This document shows positions 18,015-26,925 of a DNA stretch of 64,000 nt, piece after piece. Position 1 is the first letter of the stretch, and every line of letters begins with the position of its first letter. This DNA is from Burkholderiales bacterium (GTDB lineage Bacteria; Pseudomonadota; Gammaproteobacteria; Burkholderiales; WYBJ01), in the NCBI GenBank assembly GCA_022841915.1, contig JALHQN010000008.1:14713-78712 (forward strand). Direction: 5' to 3'. The notes beneath the pieces were generated by a model. That model did no database searches. It worked only from the letters and a program-made list of their open reading frames with translations, and was not told where the DNA came from. The position numbers were made by a program, and so were the translations under genes.

Positions 18015-18989
18015 ATGGCGTATCGGTGCCTCGTCGCCATCGGGTCGATGGCATTGTGGATCGCGACCCATCCAGTCTCGGCCGCACAGTCCCCGGATTG
18101 GCCCGCGCGCCCCGTTCGGGTCATCGTCCCCATGGGGCCAGGCGGCGGCAGCGACATCGTCGCACGGCTGATGTCGGCGAAACTCACGGAGTCCCTCGGC
18201 CAGCAGTTCGTCGTCGACAATCGAGGCGGCGGGGGCGGCCTGATCGGAATCGGCATGGCCGTCAGGTCTGCGCCGGATGGCTACTCGCTGATGCTGATTT
18301 CAGGCAGCGTGCCGGCAGCGATCGCTGCGCACAAACCGAACTACGATGCGATCGGCGGTTTGAGCGGAATTGCCCGCGTCGCCTACTCGCCGCTCATCCT
18401 CGTCGTGCATCCGTCCCTGCCAGTCAAGACCACGCAGGAGTTCATCGGCTATGCCCGCGAGCGCCCGGGGCAACTATCGTTCGTCGTACCCGGCGTGGGT
18501 AGTCTTACCCATCTGGCGACCGAGTACATGATGACGTTGACGCGCATCCAGATGCAGCATGTGCCCTACAAGAGCACCGGGCTGGGCATGAACGATCTGT
18601 TGAGTGGGCAGATCCAGGTCATGATGACCGGCCTGTCGCCCGTCGTGCCCCATCTGCAATCGGGCAAGCTGCGAGGCCTCGCAGTCACCACCGCGGCACG
18701 GTGGCCGGCGCAATCCCACATCCCTGCGATGGCCGAGACCTTGCCTGGCTTCGCCGTCGAATCGTGGTTCGCCTTCGTCGCACCGAAGGGAACGCCGGCC
18801 ACGATCGTCTCGCGCTTGAACGCCGAACTGAATCAGCACCTGCGAGAGCCCGAATTGCGCAAGACGCTCGAAAGGCAGGGACTGGCGGCTGCCGGCGGCC
18901 CGACAGCAGATGTCGACCGACGCATGAGCAGCGAAACCGAGCGCTGGAGCAAGATCATCCAGGACGCGAACATCCGCGTGGGGGCCTAG
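18015..18989 (+). CDS. Bug family (TctC) tripartite tricarboxylate transporter receptor
   Basis: Secreted binding protein of 324 residues with signal peptide ending near HPVSAAQ and the motifs PVRVIVPMGPGGGSD, DNRGGGGGLIG and PDGYSL. The usual VPYKGxGP loop reads VPYKSTGLGMND, a departure near the ligand cleft that may alter specificity. GGAGGAGATCAGCC precedes the start. The stop codon TAG (18987-18989) is formed by the TA target site and first base of an inverted-repeat element inserted there. It is monocistronic in appearance. Confidence 0.94.
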   Translation: MAYRCLVAIGSMALWIATHPVSAAQSPDWPARPVRVIVPMGPGGGSDIVARLMSAKLTESLGQQFVVDNRGGGGGLIGIGMAVRSAPDGYSLMLISGSVPAAIAAHKPNYDAIGGLSGIARVAYSPLILVVHPSLPVKTTQEFIGYARERPGQLSFVVPGVGSLTHLATEYMMTLTRIQMQHVPYKSTGLGMNDLLSGQIQVMMTGLSPVVPHLQSGKLRGLAVTTAARWPAQSHIPAMAETLPGFAVESWFAFVAPKGTPATIVSRLNAELNQHLREPELRKTLERQGLAAAGGPTADVDRRMSSETERWSKIIQDANIRVGA

Positions 18990-19179
18990 TGTCCTGAGTC
19001 AGAAATTCGCTGAACAAAAGCGCCGAGAATCGACGCCATACTTTGTCGGAAATCCTCGCCAGGTGTCCAACCTGGCTGCGGTTTCCTTCGCGTCTGACGC
19101 CGATTTCGACCCTTTTGTACCGTCTGCATCATCGATACCATTCAGCCACTCGTCAACGAATCTCTGACTCAGGACACTA
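18987..19179. mobile_element. MITE-like inverted-repeat element with TA target duplication
   Basis: GTGTCCTGAGTCAG begins the left end at 18989, and its reverse complement ends the element at 19177. The terminal inverted repeats extend about 25 bp with two mismatches, and TA dinucleotides flank both ends (18987-18988 and 19178-19179). The 189-bp core encodes no transposase. TA duplications are characteristic of IS630/Tc1-mariner transposition, so this is probably a non-autonomous derivative of such an element. Only one copy was seen in this window. Confidence 0.75.
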
Positions 19180-19319
19180 GGAAGATCTGAGATCGACTGC
19201 GTCCGCCGCACTGCAATCATCCATGAGGCTCGTGAGGAATATAGCGGCCTCCGTAATTGGTCGAAGTTAGCTCGACCGCGTTTGAAGCAAATCCTTCTCT
19301 ACTTAGGGAGTACTTCGTG

Positions 19320-20312
19320 ATGAGAATTGCCAGAGCCTTTGCGCGCACTGTCACCTTGGGAGCGCTGGTCGCGTTCACGACCTCGGCATCCGCGCAGCAG
19401 GACTATCCGAACAAACCCGTGCGCCTGGTGAGTGGATACGCCCCCGGCGGCACGACGAGCCTGGTCGGGCGCATCATCGGGCAAAAATTGAGCGAGAGCC
19501 TGGGCCAGCAGTTCATCCTGGACAACCGGCCCGGCGGCGGCACCCTGATCGGAGGCGAGATCGTCGCCCGCGCCGCACCCGACGGCTACACGCTGATGCT
19601 GGTCGACAGCGTGCATGTGCTGGCCCCCGTGCTGCTCAAGGCGCCCTTCGATCCGATCAAGGATTTCACGCCGATCGGCACCGTCGCGGCGACCGAACTC
19701 GTGCTGCTGCTGCACCCCTCCCTGCCGCCCAACAACTTGAGCGAGTTCCTCGCCTACGCCAAGGCGCGGCCGGGCAAGATCAACTATGCCACGCCGGCGC
19801 TGGGCGGCTCCCAGCATCTGGCCACCGAGATCTTCAACATCACCACCGGCATCCAGACCCAGCATATTCCCTACAAGGGCGCGGGACCGGCGCTGATCGC
19901 GTTGGTCGCCGGCGAAGTGAACATGTTTTTCGCAACGACATCCACCGGCGCGCCCCACGTGCAAGCCGGCAAGCTCAAGGCCATCGCGATCACGGGCACG
20001 CAGCGCTCGGCGCTCCTGCCGCAGACGCCGACCTTCGAGGAATCGGGCGTGAAGAACTTCTACAATCACAAGCGTCCGCCCTTCGGCATCATCGGGCCGG
20101 CCGGGATCCCCAAGCCGATCGTCGACAAGCTCGCCGGCGAAATGGCCAAGCACCTTGCCACGCCGGAGTTTCGCGACTCGCTCACGAAGATCGGACTCGA
20201 TCCGGTGACGAACACACCGGCGCAGTATGCGGATCTGCTGAAGTCCGGTCATGCCTGGAATATCAACACCATCGCCTTGCTGAAAAAGCGCGGCGTGAAG
20301 TTCGACTTCTGA
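19320..20312 (+). CDS. Bug family (TctC) tripartite tricarboxylate transporter receptor
   Basis: Secreted receptor of 330 residues: signal peptide MRIARAFARTVTLGALVAF ending near SASAQ, then YPNKPVRLVSGYAPGGTTS, DNRPGGGTLIGG, PDGYTLM and IPYKGAGPAL. AGGGAG at 19305-19310 supports ATG at 19320; a GTG three bases earlier is also possible. It lies downstream of the inverted-repeat element and converges on another Bug gene. A short inverted repeat GGTCGA-N7-TCGACC (19259-19277) in its leader could be an operator but is unproven. Confidence 0.94.
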   Translation: MRIARAFARTVTLGALVAFTTSASAQQDYPNKPVRLVSGYAPGGTTSLVGRIIGQKLSESLGQQFILDNRPGGGTLIGGEIVARAAPDGYTLMLVDSVHVLAPVLLKAPFDPIKDFTPIGTVAATELVLLLHPSLPPNNLSEFLAYAKARPGKINYATPALGGSQHLATEIFNITTGIQTQHIPYKGAGPALIALVAGEVNMFFATTSTGAPHVQAGKLKAIAITGTQRSALLPQTPTFEESGVKNFYNHKRPPFGIIGPAGIPKPIVDKLAGEMAKHLATPEFRDSLTKIGLDPVTNTPAQYADLLKSGHAWNINTIALLKKRGVKFDF

Positions 20313-20329
20313 CGGTTGCACACCGGCGC

Positions 20330-20353
20330 ACCCGAGCACGCCGTTGCTCGGGT
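20330..20353. terminator. Bidirectional hairpin between convergent Bug genes
   Basis: A 9-bp perfect stem (ACCCGAGCA / TGCTCGGGT) with loop CGCCGT lies between the plus-strand Bug stop at 20312 and the minus-strand Bug stop at 20370. Confidence 0.6.
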
Positions 20354-20369
20354 ACGCCGCAGCGCCGCA

Positions 20370-21341
20370 CTATTCCACGCGGATATCCGCTTTCTTCACG
20401 ACTTCGGCCCAGCGTCTGGCCTCGGCCGCGATGAAGTCGGCAAACTGCGCCGGCGTACCGCCGACGACATCCACACCTTCCCTTGCGATGCGCGTCTTGA
20501 CGTCGTCGAGCTGCAGAATGCCCTCGATCTCGACGTTGAGCCGCTGCACGATGCTGCGCGGCGTCTTCGCCGGCACCAGCACGCCGAACCAAGGCCCTGC
20601 CTCGAATGCGATCCCCGCTTCCTTGAACGTGATCACCTGCGGCAAGGCCTGAGAGCGCCTGGCAGCAGCGAGGCCGATCGGCACCAGGCGCTGCGCCTTG
20701 ACGTGCGAGATCACGGGCAACAGGCTCGCGAAGACCATCTGCACCTCGCCGCCCAGCAGGGCCACGATGCCGGGCCCGCCGCCCTTGTAGGGCACATGCA
20801 CGATATCGGTTCCGGTGACGAGCTTGAAGTACTCGGCAACCAGATGCGCCCCGCTGCCGGCCCCGAAGGAACCGTAATTGATGCGACCCGGCCGCGCCTT
20901 GAGCAGCGACACCAGATCCTGCGGCGTCTTGGCCGGCACCGAGGGATGCGTCACCAGGATCGACGGCGCGATGGCGACCAGACTGATCGGCTGCAGATCG
21001 CGCACCGGATCGAAGCGCATGTTCTTGTAGAGCGACGGATTGGTGGCGACGCCGATGCTGCCCATCAGCAGCGTGTGGCCATCGGGCTGCGCGCGCGCAA
21101 CGATCTCCGTCCCGATGTTGGTGCCGGCACCCGGCCGGTTGTCGACTACCACTTGCACGCCGAGTCTTTCTCCCAGGCGCTCGCCGAGCAGACGCGCCAG
21201 GATGTCGGTACCGCCGCCGGGCGGGAAAGGTACGACGAAGCGCAGAGGTTTGGTCGGATAATTTTCGGCCGAGTACGCGCCGGGACTACCCAGGGAACAT
21301 AACGCCGCCACGGCCAGGCCGGCTGTGCGCATTGCCTTCAT
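20370..21341 (-). CDS. Bug family (TctC) tripartite tricarboxylate transporter receptor
   Basis: Receptor of 323 residues: signal peptide MKAMRTAGLAVAALCSLG, then YPTKPLRFVVPFPPGGGTD, DNRPGAGTNIG, PDGHTL and VPYKGGGPGI. The start at 21341 follows GGAGATGAATCG. It is divergent from the GMC-dehydrogenase genes across a 309-bp gap, so a shared regulatory region with that sugar- or alcohol-oxidising pair is possible. No other enzyme gene is on the same strand nearby. Confidence 0.95.
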   Translation of the reverse strand: MKAMRTAGLAVAALCSLGSPGAYSAENYPTKPLRFVVPFPPGGGTDILARLLGERLGERLGVQVVVDNRPGAGTNIGTEIVARAQPDGHTLLMGSIGVATNPSLYKNMRFDPVRDLQPISLVAIAPSILVTHPSVPAKTPQDLVSLLKARPGRINYGSFGAGSGAHLVAEYFKLVTGTDIVHVPYKGGGPGIVALLGGEVQMVFASLLPVISHVKAQRLVPIGLAAARRSQALPQVITFKEAGIAFEAGPWFGVLVPAKTPRSIVQRLNVEIEGILQLDDVKTRIAREGVDVVGGTPAQFADFIAAEARRWAEVVKKADIRVE

Positions 21342-21650
21342 CGATTCATCTCCTCCGTTTGACCACCATGTGGTCCTGCCGCCTGCGCGACGGCCCATGC
21401 TCGTGCGTATAGCGCGCTCGCCCTGGCGACGCAACCCGCCTGTGCATCCGCGCCTGTCCGACCGCAGAAGTCGCGCGGTCCAGCGCGGCATCTCGACGCC
21501 GAGCAAGGCCGGGGCGCGGCCGTGCGGTTTGTGCGCAGAGTCCGCACCACGCAGCCGGCTCCATGGGTAGAATGCGGGAGCCGCGGAGGAGGAGCCGTCC
21601 GTCGTGACGCCGGTGCCTGCCGCTCATTTCCACAGCCGGGAGAATCGAGG
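21342..21650. other. Intergenic region between divergent Bug and GMC-dehydrogenase genes
   Basis: 309 bp with no supported gene. It should contain two divergent promoters, but no clear consensus elements or strong palindromes were recognised. Confidence 0.55.
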
Positions 21651-22316
21651 ATGGCGGAGTCGCAAGTTCCATATGCCTACAACTATCTGACGGGGGCCGA
21701 GGCTCGGTTCCTCGACGCAGCCGTCGAGCGCCTCATCCCGACCGACGAACTCGGCCCCGGCGCCAAAGATGCCGGCGTCACCTACTACATCGACCAGCAA
21801 CTGCGCGGCATGTGGGGCACGCATGGCCGCCAGTACCGCTCCGGCCCCTGGCACGAAGGCACGCCGCAGCAAGGCTTCCAGTCGCGCCTGACGCCGCAGG
21901 AAATCTATCGCGTCGGCATTCACGAGATCAACGAATACTGCAACCAGAAGCACGGCAAGAACTTCGAGTTCCTCGCCGCCGACCTGCAAGACCAAGTCCT
22001 CCACGCCCTGGAGGAAGGCGGCGTTTCCCTGCCCTCGCTCTCCTCCAAGCTCTTCTTCGACATCCTGTGGCGCAACACCGAAGAGGGCTTCTTCGCCGAC
22101 CCGATCTATGGCGGCAACCGCGACAAGATCGGCTGGAAGCTGCTCGGCTTCCCCGGCGTGGGCGGCTCCGAATACAACGCCCGTCTCGACAACCCGGAGC
22201 CCTACCGCGTCAAGGAGCCCGTGAGCATCGTCGACATCGAGCAGCTGCGGGCGAAACTGGATGCACAAGGCTTTCCGAAGCACGAGAAGCTCGATCAACA
22301 AGGCGGGAGGAAGTAG
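21651..22316 (+). CDS. Gluconate 2-dehydrogenase subunit 3 family protein
   Basis: Small subunit of 221 residues (MAESQVPYAYNYLTGAEARFLDAAVERLIPTDELGPG), matching the family that accompanies GMC-type membrane dehydrogenases. Conserved features include AGVTYYIDQQLRGMWG, the TPQEIYRVGI region, and DPIYGGNRDKIGWKLLGFPG near the C-terminus. Unlike most family members it has no twin-arginine signal peptide, and no in-frame upstream extension would supply one. It directly precedes the flavoprotein subunit, separated by 2 bp. It probably stabilises or matures the large subunit. Confidence 0.9.
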   Translation: MAESQVPYAYNYLTGAEARFLDAAVERLIPTDELGPGAKDAGVTYYIDQQLRGMWGTHGRQYRSGPWHEGTPQQGFQSRLTPQEIYRVGIHEINEYCNQKHGKNFEFLAADLQDQVLHALEEGGVSLPSLSSKLFFDILWRNTEEGFFADPIYGGNRDKIGWKLLGFPGVGGSEYNARLDNPEPYRVKEPVSIVDIEQLRAKLDAQGFPKHEKLDQQGGRK

Positions 22317-22318
22317 AC

Positions 22319-24085
22319 GTGACGACGACCAAGATGAAACATGTCGACGCTGTCGTGGTGGGCAGCGGCGTGGTGGGCTCCATCATGTGCATGGAGCTGG
22401 CCAACGCGGGCCTCAGCGTGGTGTGCCTGGAGCGCGGTCGCATGTCCGACCCGCAGAAAGACTTCACCATGCCCTACGTGCACGACGAACTGAAGTACGA
22501 TCGTCACAGCGACATCTTCCAGAACCTGTCGCGCGAGACCATCACCGTGCGCAACAACATGGGCGAGATGGCGCTGCCTATGCGCGAACTGGGATCGTTC
22601 AAGCCGGGCGAACTCGTCGGCGGCACGGCCGTCCACTGGGGCACCAACGCCCGCCGCTTCCTGCCGCACGACTTCGAACTGCGCAGCCAGAGCGAGGCGC
22701 GCTACGGCAAGGACTACTTCCCGCAGGACTGCACCAGCCAGGACTGGGGCGTGACCTACGATGACGTCGAGCCTTACTACGACATGTTCGAGCACATCTA
22801 CGGCGTGGGCGGCAAGGCGGGCAACCTCGACGGCCAAATCCAGCCGGGCGGCAACCCGCACGAAGGCCCGCGCTCGCGCGAGTATCCGAATCCTCCGACC
22901 CGCCGCACGCCGCAAGGCGAAATCTTCGCCAAGGCCGTGTCGGAACTGGGCTACACCCCCTTCCAGGGGCCCGCTGCGGCCATGACGCAGGAGTACACCA
23001 ACCTCTACAAGGTGCACCTGGGCGAGTGTCAGCGCGGCGGCTTCTGCAGCAGCCATGCCTGCTCGCAGGGCGCGAAGGCCAACCCGCTGACCACGGTGAT
23101 GCCCGCCCTGTACAAGCAGCCCACGTTCGAGATGCGCCCGTTGTGCAACGTGATCAAGGTCAACACCGACTCGACCGGCAAGAAAGCCACCGGCGTGACC
23201 TACATCGACGCACGCGGCAACACCGTCGAGCAGACAGCCGACATCGTGATACTGGCGACGTACTGCTTCAACAACACGCGCCTGCTGCTGCTCTCAGACA
23301 TCGGCACGCCCTATGATCCGACGACCGGCAAAGGGGTGGTCGGCCGCAACTACTCCTACCAGACCGGTGGACGCATCCACGTCTTCTTCGACGACAAGGA
23401 ATTCAATCCCTTCATCGGCGGCGGCATGGTGAACACGTCGATCGACGACCTCAACGGCGACGTCATCGATCGTTCCGGCCTGGGCTTCGTCGGCGGCGCC
23501 TACATCGGCTGCGCGCAACCGGGCGCCACCCCGATCAAGTCCAAGCCTGTACCGCACGGCACGCCGCGCTGGGGTGCGGCCTGGAAGAAGGCGGTCGCGG
23601 AGAACTATCACCACTGCCTGACCGTCAGCATCCACGGCTCCTGCCAAAGCTATCGCGGCCATTACCTCGACCTCGATCCCACCTACAAGGACGCGAATGG
23701 CCTGCCGCTGCTGCGCATGACCTACGACTGGCATCAGAACGAGCAGAAGATGCTCAAGTGGATGTACGAAAAAATCACCCAGATCGTGAAGGTGATGAAT
23801 CCGTCGAAGTACCACGCCCACCCGATCGCCTCCAAGTACAGCATCGTGCCGTATCAGAGCACGCACAACATGGGCGGCGTGGCCATGGGCGCGGATCCCG
23901 CCACGAGCGCGGTGAACAAGCACCTTCAGTCCTGGGACATCCCGAACCTCTTCGTGGTGGGCGGCAGCGCCTTCCCGCAGAACCCGGCGCAAGGGCCGAC
24001 GGAGACCATCGGCATGCTGGCCTGCTGGGCGGCCGACGGCATCAAGGACATCTATCTGAAGCGTCCCGGCCAGTCGATGGTCTGA
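22319..24085 (+). CDS. GMC-type FAD-dependent dehydrogenase (gluconate 2-dehydrogenase large-subunit family)
   Basis: Flavoprotein of about 588 residues. The N-terminal dinucleotide-binding motif is VVVGSGVVGSIMCMELANAG, followed by VGGTAVHWGTNARRFLP, and the C-terminal GMC region has THNMGGVAMG and FPQNPAQGPTETIGMLACWAADG. GTG at 22319 is the start favoured by GGGAGG eight bases upstream; ATG at 22334 is the alternative. Family members oxidise gluconate, sorbitol, fructose or other polyols. The usual third subunit, a triheme cytochrome c, is not encoded nearby, and neither subunit shows an export signal, so the electron acceptor and location are uncertain. Confidence 0.9.
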   Translation: MTTTKMKHVDAVVVGSGVVGSIMCMELANAGLSVVCLERGRMSDPQKDFTMPYVHDELKYDRHSDIFQNLSRETITVRNNMGEMALPMRELGSFKPGELVGGTAVHWGTNARRFLPHDFELRSQSEARYGKDYFPQDCTSQDWGVTYDDVEPYYDMFEHIYGVGGKAGNLDGQIQPGGNPHEGPRSREYPNPPTRRTPQGEIFAKAVSELGYTPFQGPAAAMTQEYTNLYKVHLGECQRGGFCSSHACSQGAKANPLTTVMPALYKQPTFEMRPLCNVIKVNTDSTGKKATGVTYIDARGNTVEQTADIVILATYCFNNTRLLLLSDIGTPYDPTTGKGVVGRNYSYQTGGRIHVFFDDKEFNPFIGGGMVNTSIDDLNGDVIDRSGLGFVGGAYIGCAQPGATPIKSKPVPHGTPRWGAAWKKAVAENYHHCLTVSIHGSCQSYRGHYLDLDPTYKDANGLPLLRMTYDWHQNEQKMLKWMYEKITQIVKVMNPSKYHAHPIASKYSIVPYQSTHNMGGVAMGADPATSAVNKHLQSWDIPNLFVVGGSAFPQNPAQGPTETIGMLACWAADGIKDIYLKRPGQSMV

Positions 24086-24109
24086 GCGCCTAAAGTAGCG
24101 TCCTGCCCC

Positions 24110-24137
24110 GAAAAGCCACCGCACGCGGTGGCTTTTC
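24110..24137 (+). terminator. Rho-independent terminator after the GMC dehydrogenase
   Basis: A 13-bp perfect inverted repeat (GAAAAGCCACCGC, AC, GCGGTGGCTTTTC) with an A-rich left and T-rich right arm, 24 bp after the stop codon. It separates the dehydrogenase pair from the following MmgE/PrpD gene. Confidence 0.8.
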
Positions 24138-24195
24138 GTTCAATGCGACGCGCCCGCGTCCAAGCCTGAACATCGAGCGCCTCAGAGGAACATCC

Positions 24196-25617
24196 ATGCC
24201 GGTCTCGCCCTCGAGCGACCCCGCCCATCCCGACGGCCCGGCCCGCGCAGCGGCACGCTGGCTCGCCGACGCTGGCGATTTGACGCTGCCCGACGAAGTC
24301 ATCGATGCCGCACGCACCTGCCTCATCGACTGGTTCGCCTGCGTCATCGGCGGGCTGAGAGAACCCGTATCGACGCTCCTGCTGCCACGCATCCGCACGT
24401 GGTCGCCGACGGGAAGTGCTCCGCTGCTCGTCGGCGGCCGTGCCGCACCCTGCTTCGCCGCGCTCCTGCACGGCACAGCGGTGCATACCACCGACTTCGA
24501 CGATACGCATATCTGGACCGACGCCCACTTCAGCGGCCCCACCTGGGCGGCACTACTTGCCCGCATGAGTGGGGAGCAGCCGATCGACGACATGCGACTC
24601 GCTCGCGCATTCGTCGCCGGTTTCGAGACCGGCGCCAAACTCGGCGGACGCCGTCTCGGCCATGCCATGGTGCATCGAGGCTTCCAGGCCACGGCGATGC
24701 TCGGACGCCTCGCGGGCGCAGCCGCCTGTTCCGCGCTTGCCGGCCTCGATGCCGAGCGCATTGCCATGGCCTTGGCCCTGGCCGGCTGCCAGACGGCCGG
24801 GCTCTCGTCGGCCGCCGGGAGCATGATGAAGCCCTTCCAGGGCGGCAAGACGGCATTCGACGCCGTGATGGCCGCTGAACTGGCCGAGGACGGCTTCGAG
24901 GCCGATCCGCGCCTGTTCGAACCGGGCGGCGGCGCGGTGGGTGCACAACGCATCGGCGGCCTCGCACGCGCTTTCGTCCAGGACGGCTACGCCGAATTCG
25001 CGCAGCCGGACTACGCCGCCGGATGGGAGATCCTGCGCAATTCCACCAAGGCTTATCCCTGCCTGCACGGCCTCGGCCCGGTGATCGATGCCGCCCGCGA
25101 TCTGCATCCGCAAATCGCGGGCAGGCGCATCGCCCGGGTACGCGCCTTCGTCGGGCCGAGCATACCGAAGATCGCGCGCTACGATCGGCCGCGCACGTCG
25201 CACGAAGGGCGCTTCAGCGTGCAATACGTCGCTGCCCTCGGCTTGCTCGGGCATCGCTTCACGCCGGAAAACTTCGACCCGGCCGTCATGCACTCGTCAT
25301 CGGTCGATGACTTGGTGCGCAAGATCGAAATCGTCCCGACCGAAGGACGCAAGATGTACAACGCCGCCGTCGAGGTCACGCTGGACAGCGGTGCAGTGCT
25401 GCTCGCCGATGTCCCGCTCGGACGCGGCCACCCGGGACGCCCGCTCACGGCCGCCGAGATGGAAGAGAAGTTCCGCATGCTCGCCGAACCCGTGCTGCAC
25501 GCGCGCACTACGCAAGTGCTGAACGTGCTCGGTGAGTTTCCGGCCCGCGGCAGTATCGAAAAGGCGTTCGAGATCGTTCGCAGCGAACCGCTGCCGCTGT
25601 CCGGGCCGCTGGCCTGA
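24196..25617 (+). CDS. MmgE/PrpD family protein
   Basis: Protein of 473 residues of the 2-methylcitrate dehydratase/cis-aconitate decarboxylase superfamily, whose helical domain 1 and smaller domain 2 act on di- and tricarboxylates without an iron-sulfur cluster. Recognisable segments are DEVIDAARTCLIDWFACVIGG, TTDFDDTHIWTDAHFSGP (DD motif), HRGFQATAMLGRLAGAAA and STKAYPCLHGLGPVIDA. It is one of three such genes here and is followed 69 bp later by an enolase-superfamily gene, suggesting a joint acid-catabolic unit. The family is broad, so the substrate cannot be stated. Confidence 0.92.
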   Translation: MPVSPSSDPAHPDGPARAAARWLADAGDLTLPDEVIDAARTCLIDWFACVIGGLREPVSTLLLPRIRTWSPTGSAPLLVGGRAAPCFAALLHGTAVHTTDFDDTHIWTDAHFSGPTWAALLARMSGEQPIDDMRLARAFVAGFETGAKLGGRRLGHAMVHRGFQATAMLGRLAGAAACSALAGLDAERIAMALALAGCQTAGLSSAAGSMMKPFQGGKTAFDAVMAAELAEDGFEADPRLFEPGGGAVGAQRIGGLARAFVQDGYAEFAQPDYAAGWEILRNSTKAYPCLHGLGPVIDAARDLHPQIAGRRIARVRAFVGPSIPKIARYDRPRTSHEGRFSVQYVAALGLLGHRFTPENFDPAVMHSSSVDDLVRKIEIVPTEGRKMYNAAVEVTLDSGAVLLADVPLGRGHPGRPLTAAEMEEKFRMLAEPVLHARTTQVLNVLGEFPARGSIEKAFEIVRSEPLPLSGPLA

Positions 25618-25686
25618 AGCGGCCGCGAAACACGCGACGAGCATGCATGCCCCCACTTCTTCAACCCCCTCCCGACGGAGCCATCG

Positions 25687-26781
25687 ATGAAAATCACCCG
25701 AGTCGAACCCATACTCATACGCACGCCGATGTTGCTCGACGCCGCCAAGCCGCAAGCCGGCGGCGCGCCGAAGACCGACATCCATACGGTGCTGGTGAAA
25801 GTGGAAACCGACCAAGGCATTACCGGCTGGGGCGAAGCGTTCTCCAACGCAGGCTGGCAGAGCACGATCACGGCGATCGCACAGATCGTCGAACCTCGTG
25901 TGCTCGGAAAAGACCCGTGCAACATCGCGCAGATCCAGGCCGATCTGCACCGTGCGCTGTACAACACCGGCCGCAGCGGGCCCACGGTATTCGCGATTTC
26001 CGGGCTGGATATCGCCCTTTGGGATATCGCCGCCAAGCGCGCTGACATGCCGCTCTATCAGTTGCTCGGCGGCAGTGCGCGCACCACCTTGCCGGCGTAC
26101 GCGAGCCTGTTGCGCTACGGCGTGGCCGACGTCGTCGAACGCAAGACCCACGAAGCGATCGAGCGCGGCTATCGCTTCATCAAGCTGCACGAGAACAAGC
26201 CCGACATCATCCGCGCAGCCAAGCGAGCATGCGGCAACAAGGCCGCACTCATGGTGGATTGCTCCTGCCCCTGGACGGTCGACGAGGCGATCGCGGCAGC
26301 ACGGCAGCTTTCCGACCAAGACCTGGCGTGGCTGGAGGAACCGATCTACCCCCCCGACGACCATGCCGGTCTGGCACGCCTGCGCGCGGTGGCATCGATG
26401 CCTATCGCCGCAGGCGAGAACTGCTCCAACCTGATGGAGTTCAAGCGTCTGATGGAGGTGGGTGCCATCGGCATCGCGCAGCCGAGCATTACCAAAGTCG
26501 GCGGCGTCACCGAGATACGCAAGGTCTTTGCGCTGGGCGAAGCGCACGGCGTGGTGGTCGTGCCCCATTCCCCTTACTTCGGACCAGGCTTGATGGCATC
26601 GATACACGTGTGTGCCGCCGCGGCGCGGGAAATCCCGATCGAGCGCTACTACTGCGACTTCGCCGAAACCCCGTTCGGCACCCAGATCGACCCGGTCAAA
26701 GGCGAGTTCGCGGTACCGCAGAGTCCTGGCTTGGGAATGGATCCCGATGAAGCGATCGTGGCCCGCATGCGCGTCGCTTGA
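25687..26781 (+). CDS. Mandelate racemase/muconate lactonizing enzyme family protein
   Basis: Enolase-superfamily enzyme of 364 residues. Metal ligands are visible as Asp191 (MVDCS), Glu217 (WLEEP) and Glu244 (AGENC). The barrel also has FIKLHE (a KxH pair on strand 2) and a C-terminal VVPHSPYFGPG His region, pointing to the mandelate-racemase/acid-sugar-dehydratase branch rather than the cycloisomerase branch. GACGGAG precedes the start. It follows the MmgE/PrpD gene on the same strand and converges on the PAS-sensor gene. Likely role: dehydration or epimerisation of a hydroxy acid. Confidence 0.92.
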   Translation: MKITRVEPILIRTPMLLDAAKPQAGGAPKTDIHTVLVKVETDQGITGWGEAFSNAGWQSTITAIAQIVEPRVLGKDPCNIAQIQADLHRALYNTGRSGPTVFAISGLDIALWDIAAKRADMPLYQLLGGSARTTLPAYASLLRYGVADVVERKTHEAIERGYRFIKLHENKPDIIRAAKRACGNKAALMVDCSCPWTVDEAIAAARQLSDQDLAWLEEPIYPPDDHAGLARLRAVASMPIAAGENCSNLMEFKRLMEVGAIGIAQPSITKVGGVTEIRKVFALGEAHGVVVVPHSPYFGPGLMASIHVCAAAAREIPIERYYCDFAETPFGTQIDPVKGEFAVPQSPGLGMDPDEAIVARMRVA

Positions 26782-26925
26782 CGTCCAAGCAGCCGGTAGA
26801 GCGCCGCCCCTTGCGTACCCGCGGTGAGCACGATCGCCTGCAACTTGCCGCTGGTCCGCTCGCATCGGCGCGTAGCGGATCGGCGAGGCCGAAGCCCGCT
26901 GGACCTGCGCTGCGGTCTGCCGAGT

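Noticed and set aside
18999-19220. A 73-codon minus-strand frame crossing the inverted-repeat element
   Set aside because: It spans the element end and the flank, has no ribosome-binding site or family resemblance, and is best explained as element sequence.
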